This document shows, piece by piece, positions 41,690-51,232 of a stretch of DNA of 64,000 nt; position 1 is the stretch's first letter, and each line of letters begins with the position of its first letter. Under the pieces are notes generated by a model, which saw only the letters and a list, made by a program, of their open reading frames with translations, did not search any database and was not told the origin of the DNA. The position numbers and the translations under genes were made by a program. The DNA comes from an uncultured Clostridium sp. (GTDB lineage Bacteria; Bacillota; Clostridia; TANB77; CAG-508), in contig CANSOA010000002.1 of NCBI GenBank assembly GCA_947648495.1, positions 1 to 64,000 on the forward strand, in the 5' to 3' direction.

Positions 41690-44122
41690 CTATTTTCTGC
41701 TAAATTTTCTTTCTAAATCATATTTGGTCATTTTGATAGCAGTTGGTCTGCCATGTGGACAGGTAAACGGATTTGGTAACTTTAATAAGGTTTGCATTAG
41801 ACTGTCTACTTCTTTTATGTCTAGTTTCATGTTTGCCTTTACTGCTGATTTACAAGCTACTGTTGCAATGAATTTATCTTCTTTTTCTTGGGTCGCTGTA
41901 ACAGCTACGGTATCAATTTCGTCTAGCAATTCCAAAAATAATTCTTTGGTATTCAAATTTTCACACATACTTGGAACGGAAGTCACCTTAATTGTATTTT
42001 CCCCAAATTCTTCAAATTCAAAACCTGCTTTTGCAAACATTTCTACATTTTCTTTTGCAATATCCATCTCTTTGTTGCTCACTTGCACAATATCTGGAAG
42101 CAACAGGAATTGTGAATCTTTTTCGTCTTCTCTATAATAATTGGCTTTTACCTTTTCATACATGATTCTTTCATGTGCTGCATGCTGGTCAATCATATAT
42201 AAATCATCTTTTATCTCAATGATAATATAGGTCGAAAAAGCAATCCCTATGAATTTATAATTGATTTCTTGATATTCTTCAGAATCTTCAAATAAATTTT
42301 CATTAGCAATATCCGCATCTTGAAATTCATCCATATTGATTTTTTCTTCTTTGCCTTTTTCCTCTTCTTTGCGATTTGTCGCCAAATCAATACCAAATGC
42401 TTTTTTATACATTTCTTCAAATTCTGGCGTAATTTCTGGAATTTCTTTTAAGGCTTCTCTTACTTTTGCTGTGTCAATCATTTGTGTACTTTCTTCGTCA
42501 TTTAGTTTAGCCTCTAGCAATTTGTCGGTGACAGCACTAATAAATTCGTCTTTTTTCTCTTCTGCTTTTTGGATTTCTTCTGGCGTTTTTTCCTGAATTT
42601 TTTCTTCTTGTATCTTCTCTGGTTCTTCTACTGCTTCTGTTTCTTTGATGTCTTCTTTTTTCTCCATTTCTTTCTTTAAATCAATTCTAAGAGTTTCTTG
42701 TGTGGCTTCTTCTTTTTCTACTATTTCTTCCTGTTTATCCTCTTTCAATTCTGTATTTGCTGTTTCTTCTTTGGTTAACTTTTCTTGAATTTCTTGTGTT
42801 TGTATTTCTTGTGTATTGCTTGATATTTTGGTATTGCCTAATTTAACACTTTTGCCTTGTTCGTCATATTCACGTACTTTTTCTATTTTATCTGCAATAA
42901 AACCTGTTTTGTAAATATCTTCTATTTTATTTTCCGAACTCATTTTAGGAACTTGAGGTATGTTTTGTTCTTTTTGCTCTGGAGTTATTTGGTCGATTAA
43001 TGAATTAATCGCATGAATTCGCTCTTCGATTGTCATTCCTTCTTTGATTTCTAATTTTAATTCCTCTTTTGGTTCTTCAATCACTTGTTTTTTTTGCTCA
43101 ATAGCAATTGGATTTTCTATATTTTCGACTAATTCGCCTTTTCCTAATCCTGCCTTGATAGCATGATAAACTGCTTTAAAAACCGCATTTTCCTCCTGAA
43201 AACGTACTTCTAATTTGGCAGGGTGAACATTTACATCTAATTTTTGTGGATTCATTTCTACATTTAGAATGACAAACCCAAATTTACCAATCGGAATCAT
43301 GCCTTTATAGGCTTGGTCAACTGCTGCCGTTAAATTTTTATCTTTTATGTATCTACCATTGACAAAAAAGATTTGATTTTGTCTATTGGCTCTTGCAATT
43401 TCTGGTTTTCCAACCACACCACTGACCTTGATATCGTCTAATTCATATGAAACTTCCATTATACCATTTGCAATATCTTTTCCAAAAATGCTATAAATAA
43501 TATTTTTAAAATCACCACTTCCGTTTGTCTGAAGAATGGTTTTTCCAGAATTGATTAATTTAATCGAAATTTCTTTATTGACCAATGCAATTCGTTTGAC
43601 ATTATCTTCAATGTAACCTGCTTCAGTATAATCTTTTTTCAAAAATTTATAACGAACGGGTGTATTAAAAAATAAATTTCTGACAGTAATCGTTGTTCCA
43701 ACAGGGCAACCAATCTCTGATTTTTCTAATATTTTTCCGCCTTCTACTACAATTTTGTGACCAGTTTCTTCGCCTTCTTTTTTTGAAATCATCTCAACAT
43801 TGGCAATTGCTGAAATACTAGCCAAAGCCTCTCCTCGAAAGCCCATTGTGGTAACAGTTGCAAGGTCTGCGGCTTGTCTGATTTTGCTTGTGGCATGACG
43901 CTCAAATGCCATTTCCATATCATCTTCTGAAATTCCTGAGCCGTCATCTGTGATTTTAATGAATGAAATTCCCCCATTTTTTATTTCAATTGTAATATTT
44001 TTAGCACCCGCATCAATGGAATTTTCTACCATTTCTTTTACAACAGAAGCTGGTCTTTCAATTACTTCTCCTGCTGCTATTTTGTTAATTGTCAAATCAT
44101 CTAATAGAACTATATTCCCCAT
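41690..44122 (-). CDS. mutL: DNA mismatch repair protein MutL
   Basis: MutL links MutS to strand cleavage. The 810-residue protein has the GHKL ATPase (ENSIDAGAKNI, TDDGSGI, TMGFRGEALASI). A very long Glu-rich linker runs from about 340 to 610. The C-terminal endonuclease has DQHAAHERIMYEK and CPHGRPT, the metal-binding motifs of MutL without MutH. No mutS is in the window. Confidence 0.95.
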   Translation of the reverse strand: MGNIVLLDDLTINKIAAGEVIERPASVVKEMVENSIDAGAKNITIEIKNGGISFIKITDDGSGISEDDMEMAFERHATSKIRQAADLATVTTMGFRGEALASISAIANVEMISKKEGEETGHKIVVEGGKILEKSEIGCPVGTTITVRNLFFNTPVRYKFLKKDYTEAGYIEDNVKRIALVNKEISIKLINSGKTILQTNGSGDFKNIIYSIFGKDIANGIMEVSYELDDIKVSGVVGKPEIARANRQNQIFFVNGRYIKDKNLTAAVDQAYKGMIPIGKFGFVILNVEMNPQKLDVNVHPAKLEVRFQEENAVFKAVYHAIKAGLGKGELVENIENPIAIEQKKQVIEEPKEELKLEIKEGMTIEERIHAINSLIDQITPEQKEQNIPQVPKMSSENKIEDIYKTGFIADKIEKVREYDEQGKSVKLGNTKISSNTQEIQTQEIQEKLTKEETANTELKEDKQEEIVEKEEATQETLRIDLKKEMEKKEDIKETEAVEEPEKIQEEKIQEKTPEEIQKAEEKKDEFISAVTDKLLEAKLNDEESTQMIDTAKVREALKEIPEITPEFEEMYKKAFGIDLATNRKEEEKGKEEKINMDEFQDADIANENLFEDSEEYQEINYKFIGIAFSTYIIIEIKDDLYMIDQHAAHERIMYEKVKANYYREDEKDSQFLLLPDIVQVSNKEMDIAKENVEMFAKAGFEFEEFGENTIKVTSVPSMCENLNTKELFLELLDEIDTVAVTATQEKEDKFIATVACKSAVKANMKLDIKEVDSLMQTLLKLPNPFTCPHGRPTAIKMTKYDLERKFSRK

Positions 44123-44206
44123 ATATTTTCCTCTTTTCTATCGTACCTTGTTTTGTTAGCATTATATCATTAAAAAAATTTTTTGTATATGGTTTTTGAA
44201 AAATTT

Positions 44207-45169
44207 TTATGGCTTATCTTCTAATAAACGATTTACTTCGTTGTTCCAATCGAACTCTTCTACTTTATATTCTTCTAAATTAGGCATTTGTACATCTTCA
44301 TCTGTTACTGTTTCAAATTTATATTGATACTGTGAAATACTTTTAAATTCCTGTTTAGGAATATTGGTGTTTGTATAATAGGTTGTTCCCACAACATCCG
44401 CAAAACTCATGATTGGTAAACCTGTTTGAATATCTACCCATTTTTTAGTTTCTCCAAAATCGAATACATAATATTTTCGTCCAATTTGCTTATGGTCTGT
44501 TGAAATTTTGACATAGAACGGTTCTCCCAACTTGCGTATGAACGATTGCGGTTCGTGCTTTAATACAAATGGACTTTGCTCAGCAATAAAATCAATTTTT
44601 TCTTTTGCAAAAAGCATTTTCTCTTTTCTTGCTTTCTTTTCTTCTTCGTTTACCAAATATTCTTCTTTTACCTTTTGATGGATATTTCCATAACGTGTTT
44701 CAAACATTTGCTTTATTCCCGCTTCGTTTTGGCTGTACACTTCAATTTTATATTTTCCCTCTTTATACCAGGTTTTTTGAAACATTACCGTATCTTCATT
44801 ACAACTACGAATGGTTTCAAGATAAAAATTTTCACTTTCAAATCGTTTTTCTATTTTTTTAGTAATCCTATGAATTGTGCAAAATTGATACAAATACCAA
44901 CCCACAAAAATAACTGCCAAAATCAGAATCGCCATAAAAAACGATTTTATTCTACTTTGGCGGCGTATTTTCTTTAAATAATCAATTTCCTTTTTCTGTT
45001 GATTATCCTCTTTTTCTATCTCCATTTTTATTTGTTTTACTTTTTCTTGACATCTCTTACATTCCAACAAATGGCTTTCCACCATTTTTTTTGATTCTTT
45101 ATTCAAAACATCATCTACGTAACTGATCAACAAATCTTGTACAATTTTACATTCTGTTTTGTTTTCCAT
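44207..45169 (-). CDS. Membrane anti-sigma factor with zinc finger
   Basis: The 320-residue protein begins with an anti-sigma zinc finger (HLLECKRCQ, HxxxCxxC, about residue 33-41). A membrane helix follows (about 75-95) and an extracellular domain of about 220 residues. It should hold the ECF sigma factor encoded just upstream, whose end it overlaps by 23 bases. The outer domain (KFETVTDEDVQMPNLEEY) is unrecognised and may sense the signal. Confidence 0.8.
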   Translation of the reverse strand: MENKTECKIVQDLLISYVDDVLNKESKKMVESHLLECKRCQEKVKQIKMEIEKEDNQQKKEIDYLKKIRRQSRIKSFFMAILILAVIFVGWYLYQFCTIHRITKKIEKRFESENFYLETIRSCNEDTVMFQKTWYKEGKYKIEVYSQNEAGIKQMFETRYGNIHQKVKEEYLVNEEEKKARKEKMLFAKEKIDFIAEQSPFVLKHEPQSFIRKLGEPFYVKISTDHKQIGRKYYVFDFGETKKWVDIQTGLPIMSFADVVGTTYYTNTNIPKQEFKSISQYQYKFETVTDEDVQMPNLEEYKVEEFDWNNEVNRLLEDKP

Positions 45170-45650
45170 TTTCCTCTATCTCCTTTATTTTTTGTTTGGC
45201 TCGAAAAAAGGTAACACGCGCCCAATTAGAAGTTTTCCCTAAGATTTCTCCAATTTCTGCAAAACTTAAATTCCCAATCATTCGCAAATACACAACTTCT
45301 CTGACTTTTTCGTCTAGTTTTTGCATATTTTTATAAAGTTCTAATTTTTCTTGCCTATGGTAAACCATTTCTTCCGTTGATTGGCTAATTTCTATTTCCT
45401 GCTCTATTTTTTCCAAAGACATTACCATTTTATTTTTTCGCTTCAATTCTTGATACCATAAATGTTTTGCAATTTGGCATAGCCAAGTTGACACTTTACA
45501 ATCGCCTCTAAATTTAGCAATATTTTTTACGGCTATTGCAAACGTTTCTTGTGTCAATTCTTCGGATATATCAGCATTATGGGCTAAGCAGAATAAATAT
45601 TGATAAACGGTTGATGCATGTTTTTGATAGATTTCTTCCATATCCTGCAT
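45147..45650 (-). CDS. ECF-type RNA polymerase sigma factor
   Basis: The 167-residue protein from ATG 45650 (AAGGAGG 8 bases upstream) has sigma region 2 (YQYLFCLAHNADISEELTQETFAIAVKN) and region 4 (VREVVYLRMIGNLSFAEIGEILGKTSNWARVTFFRAKQKI). The overlap with the anti-sigma gene suggests a co-regulated pair. The target genes are unknown; the protein encoded upstream at 45764 is a candidate. Confidence 0.88.
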   Translation of the reverse strand: MQDMEEIYQKHASTVYQYLFCLAHNADISEELTQETFAIAVKNIAKFRGDCKVSTWLCQIAKHLWYQELKRKNKMVMSLEKIEQEIEISQSTEEMVYHRQEKLELYKNMQKLDEKVREVVYLRMIGNLSFAEIGEILGKTSNWARVTFFRAKQKIKEIEENGKQNRM

Positions 45651-45763
45651 TGATTTTACCTCCTTACACTTCATAAGAGTTTTATTTCTTGATTTTGTTA
45701 CAAAATTTTCTAACATTTCTAAAAATTAAAATATGACATTTGCATGTCATATTTTAATTTTAG

Positions 45764-46873
45764 CTATATTTTATGTTCCACATCTTTTTGCACTTTCGAA
45801 ATATCAGATACTTTCATTGCAAAATAGGGCAAATCTTTTCCTTGTTCGAGCAAAAACATAGTGAATGTATCATCAACTAAAAACTCTCTTGGTTCCTCCT
45901 CTATTATCATAGCGGTTTCTTTTACCATCATGCCTGCTTCGCTTTTTATTTTTCCACCTTTTTTGTCTAGCTCAAATTGAATCGTTTGCAATGCTTTTTC
46001 GATGATATATTCATCACCATTTGAGAAATAAAATGGCTGATTTTCTACTTCTTTGATTTCTTCTTTTAAATCGATTTTTAAGTTTGGTATTTTTAAAGAA
46101 TCACTTTCTAAGAAGTCATATGGTCCTTGATAATCTTGACTTTCTTGGATGATTTTTTCATAAACTTGACCAAAACTTTCTTGGTTATTTCCCTTTGAAA
46201 TAATGACTTCATCATTTGTTTTTGTGAATAATTTAACAGCAAAATCTTCTTTTGAATGATAATATAAAACTTCTACTTGTTTTCTAACTTCGGCTTCTGT
46301 GTTTTCATCAATGCCAAAATATTTTACATCTTTAACATCACCAAATTCCCCATTTTCTAACTGGGTAAAAACATTTGGAAATTCAAATTGTTTTTTTAAC
46401 ATGCAATACAAAAAATAATCTTTGGGTCCCCCATTACTCCAATCAAAATCGTCTAAAATATCACTTGTTTCATTAAATTTCTCTTGGATAGCTTTTTCGA
46501 TTTCTGTTTTTAAATCTAGACTTGGTCTTCCATATACTTTATAATAGCTATTTTCTGATAGTTGCAAAGAGCTAAAAGTTCCTTTATTTAGGTTTTCGAC
46601 AACCTCCGTTTGCTCTGAAAATACAATATCTTGTTTTGCCAAATCATTTTTTAAATCATTCCAGATTAAATTAAATGTACCACACCAAGCTGTATTGTCA
46701 CTAATTTTGTCTTCTAACGAAGTTACAATATTCATTTTAGATACCTTGTCTAAACTGCTTGTTTGGGGCTCTTGCCTAAATTCCGTATCTGTTTTTAAAT
46801 TGCGCAAATAAAACCAAACTCCCAATGATACGACAATTACAATCATACTGATTATCATTAAATTTCTTTTCAT
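45764..46873 (-). CDS. Secreted or membrane-anchored protein with weak serpin-like features
   Basis: The 369-residue protein has one N-terminal hydrophobic segment (about 5-23). The last part has a layout like serpins: a strand motif (LKIPNLKIDLKEEI), then FELDKKGGKIKSEAGMMV in the hinge position and FLVDDTFTMFLLEQ where serpins have the F-strand block after the reactive loop. It may be a protease inhibitor, but the similarity is weak and by eye. It lies about 110 bases upstream of the ECF sigma gene on the same strand and may be its target or a partner. Confidence 0.4.
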   Translation of the reverse strand: MKRNLMIISMIVIVVSLGVWFYLRNLKTDTEFRQEPQTSSLDKVSKMNIVTSLEDKISDNTAWCGTFNLIWNDLKNDLAKQDIVFSEQTEVVENLNKGTFSSLQLSENSYYKVYGRPSLDLKTEIEKAIQEKFNETSDILDDFDWSNGGPKDYFLYCMLKKQFEFPNVFTQLENGEFGDVKDVKYFGIDENTEAEVRKQVEVLYYHSKEDFAVKLFTKTNDEVIISKGNNQESFGQVYEKIIQESQDYQGPYDFLESDSLKIPNLKIDLKEEIKEVENQPFYFSNGDEYIIEKALQTIQFELDKKGGKIKSEAGMMVKETAMIIEEEPREFLVDDTFTMFLLEQGKDLPYFAMKVSDISKVQKDVEHKI

Positions 46874-46936
46874 TTTCTTTCCTCCTTAGCGTATTTATAT
46901 CATACTTTTACAAAAAAAGAAAGATTTTTTTCTGCC

Positions 46937-46965
46937 TTGTAAATTTTCCTATCTTGTGATAAAAT
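46937..46965 (+). promoter_or_regulatory. Promoter of the pseudouridine synthase gene
   Basis: TTGTAA (46937-46942), 17 bases and TAAAAT (46960-46965) lie so that the usual start of transcription falls on the ATG at 46974. Confidence 0.55.
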
Positions 46966-46973
46966 ACTTTATT

Positions 46974-47867
46974 ATGAAACTAGAATATACTGTTAATTCA
47001 ACCAAATATACAACTGTCAAAGAAGTCTTAAAAGCGCATTTTCATATTTCTGACCGACTACTTTTAAAATTAAAACGTCACAACCAAATTTTCATCAATC
47101 AAACGCCCGCTTTTATGCATACAAGTCTTCATCTGAATGATATTGTAACAGCCAATATTTCTTTTACTGAAACAAGTGAAAATATAGTAGCTACTAATCT
47201 TCCTTTGGAAATTATTTTTGAAGATGAAAGTATGCTTGTCTTAAATAAACCTGCTGGAATTACGGTCCATCCTTCGATTTCTCATTTTTCAGACAGTCTT
47301 TCTAATGGGGTTCAATATTATTTTAAGAAAAATAAGATCCATACCAAAATTCGACCAGTTAATCGATTAGATAAAGATACAAGTGGTCTTGTTATTTTTG
47401 CCAAAAATGAATATGTTCAAGAATGTCTCATTCGTCAAATGGCAAGTCATGATTTTAAGAAACATTATCTAGCCCTCTTGGTTGGAAATCTTGATGAAAA
47501 CCATAAAATTGGCACCATTCAAGCTAGTATCGCACGCAAAGAAAATAGCATAATAGAGCGTGAAATCAACCCAAATGGACAATTCTCTATTACTCATTAT
47601 AAATTAATCGAAAATTATTTGGATTATTGTCTTGTAGATGTTCAATTAGAAACTGGTAGAACTCATCAAATTCGTGTTCATTCCAAATTTATTGGTCATC
47701 CTATTTTGGGGGATAGTTTGTATGGTTCTGTAACGCAATTAATTGAGCGCCAAGCGTTACATTCGTATAAAATTTGTTTTGTACATCCTGTTACAAATCA
47801 AAAAATAGAATTAAAGGCTCAAATTCCACAAGATATGGAGCATTTAATTCTATCAAAAACGTTTTAA
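46974..47867 (+). CDS. RluA-family pseudouridine synthase
   Basis: It converts uridines of 23S rRNA or tRNA to pseudouridine. From ATG 46974 the protein has 297 residues with an S4-like N-terminus (about 10-60) and the catalytic motif NRLDKDTSGLVIFAKN containing the active Asp, plus RTHQIRVHSKFIGHPILGD. There is no Shine-Dalgarno. The -10 box ends 8 bases before the ATG, so the mRNA may be leaderless. Upstream in-frame GTG gives a start without a site either. Confidence 0.9.
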   Translation: MKLEYTVNSTKYTTVKEVLKAHFHISDRLLLKLKRHNQIFINQTPAFMHTSLHLNDIVTANISFTETSENIVATNLPLEIIFEDESMLVLNKPAGITVHPSISHFSDSLSNGVQYYFKKNKIHTKIRPVNRLDKDTSGLVIFAKNEYVQECLIRQMASHDFKKHYLALLVGNLDENHKIGTIQASIARKENSIIEREINPNGQFSITHYKLIENYLDYCLVDVQLETGRTHQIRVHSKFIGHPILGDSLYGSVTQLIERQALHSYKICFVHPVTNQKIELKAQIPQDMEHLILSKTF

Positions 47868-47896
47868 ACATGCAAAAATTAAGTTCCTGCATGTTT
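47866..47896. terminator. Bidirectional terminator between the pseudouridine synthase and MFS genes
   Basis: AAACATGCA (47866-47874) pairs with TGCATGTTT (47888-47896) and is followed by T. It overlaps both stop regions of convergent genes. Confidence 0.7.
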
Positions 47897-49166
47897 TTCA
47901 TATACAATATCGGTTGTATCATACTCTTCTGGTTGTAGTCCTACTCTTTTTTTCATATAATGTAACACAAGAAGTATTATAACAAGTCCTACACTTCCTA
48001 TGATGAAATACGCCTCGCTTGTCGTAAAATATTCTAATAACAATCCTGCTACAAAAGTAATGACTATTTTTACAATCTTTTTTAAAATTTTAGCAACCGA
48101 CAAAATTTTGACTCGAATGGCAGTATTGGTAAAATTAGTAATATATTTATTTTCTAATACCCAATAAGGAGACCTTAAAAAATGCTGAACAGAAAACATA
48201 GCTATTACAATAATAATCGTAAAAGCATAATTCAAATTCAACGTGCCTACAATTCCAATCACAATAAAAGAGACAAAAATAGGAATGGATAAAAATGCTA
48301 ATGTCCTATTCTTAAATTGATTATGTATTTTCCCTTGAAAATTTACAGAAAAACACTGTACTAAAGATAACATGGCAAAAATAATCCCAAAATATTGGCT
48401 TTTGATATTTAAATCTTTTAATAAACTCTTTTCATAAGTTCCAATCATCATTAACACACCAACAAAAAAAGACATAAAAATTAAAAGCGCTCTTAATCTT
48501 TTAGAATTCATAATAAAATAGAACCCTTCTTTTCTGTCTTTTATAGTTTCTTTCATCGTGTTAGATTGCTTTTGAGGCTCTTCAATTTCTTCAAAACGAT
48601 AAGCTATGATTACAGCTAGCAAAGACATAAGTACAGATAAAATCAATGGAATATACGGATTTATGACATACAAATAGCCTGCCATAACAGACGTGATTGC
48701 TTGCAAAGCATAACTGGCTGATGACCCTTTAGCATCTATGTTTCCCAATGAATTTTTGCCTTTGCAAACTTTTGTCGCATCATATAATACTGTGCACTCT
48801 GAAACGTCTTTTAAAGCAGTTCCGAAGTCCTAAAATCATATAGGCTACTAATAAAATCAAGAAATGGTTAGCCAAAAACATCATAGCGATTTGCAGGGTT
48901 ACCAATAAATTGCCTAATATAAGCGATTTTCTACTTCCTAATTTTTCGATTATACTTGTAGCAGGAATTTGCAAAATCAATCCAAACAAACCATAAGCCG
49001 ATTCAGCATACAACACTTGTGATGCTTCAATTCCTTTTATTTCTGTCAAAAACAAAAATATGATGGCAGAGTAAAATAGCGGGTCCCAACCAATTCCCTT
49101 ATACACAGGAAATATTCTTCTGTTATATTTCATTGCAATATCTTGTCTCATCTTTTCATTCCTCAT
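47879..49166 (-). CDS. MFS transporter, +1 frameshift at CGG
   Basis: The N-terminal part (from 49166) covers about the first four membrane segments, ending VAYMILGL. The frame then meets CGG at 48824-48822 (CTT CGG AAC TGC). Skipping the C gives CTT GGA ACT GCT and opens GTALKDVSECTVLYDATKV, the usual loop of this transporter group, and the other membrane segments to 47879. The joined protein has about 428 residues, typical for the MFS. No homopolymer is at the break. CTT C can also slip to TTC, as in the release factor 2 frameshift. Substrate unknown. It overlaps the end of the upstream adenylyltransferase gene by 11 bases. Confidence 0.8.
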
Positions 49167-49713
49167 TTTTATAACACTCTAATTTCAATAATTCTTTTCT
49201 TAAAATTTCATACATGTCCCAAATTTCCTTTGGAACAAATTGTTCCCATTCTTTTTTACAATTTTGCACCAATAAAGTTCGAAGTTCCGTTGCAGAAATT
49301 TTAATTTTATCACGTGCCACAACTACTTCTGAAAACATTTTGCTATCTTCTTGCGAAAACCAACCTTTGCGTGATTCGTCTTTGCCATATACCATCAAAT
49401 CTGGCTTTTGCCCATACATTTTCTCTACGTTATCTAATATGTATCTTCCCCATTCAAAACAAATGTCATGCTCATTTGTCAAATCTGCTAATGCACCAAT
49501 TATCGTATCATTTTGTGGATAAACTTTTTCTAACATTTGCTTTCTTATACTTAACTCAAATGGATTTCGTAACGTTCCACTTTCTTGGCTAGAACCGATT
49601 AAAATCAAGGTTTTTTTGCATAATTTTCTTGCTATATGGATAATATCCTTATGTCCATTATGCAAACCTTGAAATCTACCTAACACTAACCCAAATTCAA
49701 ACTCTTTTTCCAT
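49156..49713 (-). CDS. NMN adenylyltransferase-like nucleotidyltransferase
   Basis: The 185-residue protein has the nucleotidyltransferase motif GRFQGLHNGH (about 12-21) and ISATELRTLL in the position of the ISxTxxR motif. The arrangement is like NadM/NadR, which make NAD from NMN and ATP. Other members of the superfamily cannot be excluded. The gene is coupled to the MFS transporter, so a transported precursor is possible. Confidence 0.65.
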   Translation of the reverse strand: MEKEFEFGLVLGRFQGLHNGHKDIIHIARKLCKKTLILIGSSQESGTLRNPFELSIRKQMLEKVYPQNDTIIGALADLTNEHDICFEWGRYILDNVEKMYGQKPDLMVYGKDESRKGWFSQEDSKMFSEVVVARDKIKISATELRTLLVQNCKKEWEQFVPKEIWDMYEILRKELLKLECYKNEE

Positions 49714-49724
49714 ATTTCCCTCTT

Positions 49725-49967
49725 TTATAAATACATTCCATTTTCAATTTTCTTAGCTTCTTTTAGCAAATAATCATACTTTGCCTCTTCTGATTTGATG
49801 CGATAGGTATAGTAATCCACCAAATTTTCATCTTCTGTAAATTGCATATTATTATAATCTCTTTCCAGATTTTTTTTGACTTTGTCAATATGTTTCATCA
49901 ATTCTTCATAAGTATTAATCTTGCTTCTATCTATGACTTTCATTTCTTTTATAAAATCTTTTTCCAC
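49725..49967 (-). CDS. YaaL-like DUF2508 protein
   Basis: The 80-residue protein is helical and ends LVDYYTYRIKSEEAKYDYLLKEAKK, matching the pattern of DUF2508/YaaL proteins. Function is unknown. The start is GTG at 49967 or ATG at 49943; neither has a strong ribosome site. Confidence 0.6.
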   Translation of the reverse strand: MEKDFIKEMKVIDRSKINTYEELMKHIDKVKKNLERDYNNMQFTEDENLVDYYTYRIKSEEAKYDYLLKEAKKIENGMYL

Positions 49968-50015
49968 TCCAAATCACCGATACTATTTTATGCCAAATGA
50001 TTTTTTATTATACAA

Positions 50016-50597
50016 TTAATTTACCAATTTATCAATTTGTTCCCACACATTATCTGTATAAATTTTTCTTTCTGTAGAAAATGGCAAAATCGTACTATAG
50101 GAAATGCCTAATATTTCCTTGATTTTTTGAACCTGCGCATCCACTTTTGTGATTGCAATTTTATCTGCCTTATTCGTGATTATCATAAAGGGCAAATTGG
50201 TTCGCAAAATATAATCATACATTAATTTATCATCCTCAGTTGGCTCATGTCTAATATCTAACAAATGTACAATCAAAGCAATATTCTGCCTTTTTTCTAA
50301 ATATTCTTCAATGTATTTTCCAGAAGTCACCTTCTCCTGTTTTGACATTTTACTAAATCCATAACCTGGTAAATCCACAAAATAAAAAATATTGTCTATA
50401 TTATAAAAATTAATTTGTCTTGTTTTTCCCGGCGTATTGCTTGTTCTCGCCAAATTTTTTCGATTAATCATGGTATTGACAAAAGATGATTTTCCCACAT
50501 TGGATTTTCCCACCAAAACGATTTCTGGCAAATCACCTTTTGGATACTGTTTTGGTCCAACAGCTGATATTTCAAATTTCGGATTTTTTACAATCAT
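50016..50597 (-). CDS. engB: Ribosome biogenesis GTPase EngB (YsxC)
   Basis: EngB helps late 50S assembly. The 193-residue TRAFAC GTPase has G1 GKSNVGKSSFVNT (about 31-43), G3 DLPGYGFSK and G4 TNKAD. Length equals B. subtilis YsxC (195). It lies upstream of the DUF2508 gene. Confidence 0.95.
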   Translation of the reverse strand: MIVKNPKFEISAVGPKQYPKGDLPEIVLVGKSNVGKSSFVNTMINRKNLARTSNTPGKTRQINFYNIDNIFYFVDLPGYGFSKMSKQEKVTSGKYIEEYLEKRQNIALIVHLLDIRHEPTEDDKLMYDYILRTNLPFMIITNKADKIAITKVDAQVQKIKEILGISYSTILPFSTERKIYTDNVWEQIDKLVN

Positions 50598-50664
50598 TTT
50601 TAAGTCCTTTCATTTTTATACATTATCCCACAATTTCTTCTGCAAATCAAGAAACTTCAACCTA

Positions 50665-50700
50665 AAAAAATGATTTTTGTGTTTGCAAAAACCATTTTTT
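50665..50700 (-). terminator. Terminator after the TM2 gene
   Basis: AAAAAATGATTTTTG (50665-50679) pairs with CAAAAACCATTTTTT (50686-50700) with one mismatch and ends in T on the minus strand. Confidence 0.65.
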
Positions 50701-50718
50701 ATCAAATTAAACTCATTT

Positions 50719-51024
50719 TTATTTTATCACTGTATCCTCTGAAATTTCTTTTCCATAACAGTCTTTAAAACATTTTAACAAAATATTCAAAAAATCATTC
50801 AAAACAAATGCCCCAACGACAACAAAAGCAATGGCTCCTAAATAACTATTTACTGCCAATATGCAACCTGCAACAATGGTTCCATACAACATTAAAGCGC
50901 CACTTCCTAATTTGCCTGCATACAAACGATGTACGCCAAAAAATCCTAAAAACCAACATAAAACTAAACTTGTTAACCAATCTTTTTTACTTACTTTTTG
51001 ATTTGCTTCATAAAATTTCCCCAT
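50719..51024 (-). CDS. TM2-domain membrane protein
   Basis: The 101-residue protein has the TM2 motif WFLGFFGVHRLYAGKLGSG (about 24-42) and two hydrophobic helices. Function of bacterial TM2 proteins is not known. It has its own terminator. Confidence 0.85.
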   Translation of the reverse strand: MGKFYEANQKVSKKDWLTSLVLCWFLGFFGVHRLYAGKLGSGALMLYGTIVAGCILAVNSYLGAIAFVVVGAFVLNDFLNILLKCFKDCYGKEISEDTVIK

Positions 51025-51159
51025 TTTTCATTTCTCCTTATCTTTTGTTAATCTATATTTATACTATAATTATTTTTTTGTCAATACATTTTGAAAAATG
51101 TTACACAAATGTAATATTGCCTTTGTTTTGGAACTTTTTAAATTTTTTCAAAAAAAGAC

Positions 51160-51188
51160 TTGCAATTTATGAATATCCATGTTAAAAT
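51160..51188 (+). promoter_or_regulatory. Promoter of rpsT
   Basis: TTGCAA (51160-51165), 17 bases and TAAAAT (51183-51188) lie about 45 bases before the rpsT start. Confidence 0.6.
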
Positions 51189-51232
51189 GTTTTGAGTAAA
51201 ATTAGTATTCAACTATTTAAAGGAGGTGCAAA

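Noticed and set aside
9972..48824. Sequencing homopolymer errors as the cause of the four native splits
   Set aside because: Two sites (CTTCGGAAC and TTTTACGGTG) have no run longer than four and all four share CGG in frame, so random indels fit poorly; not fully excluded without reads.
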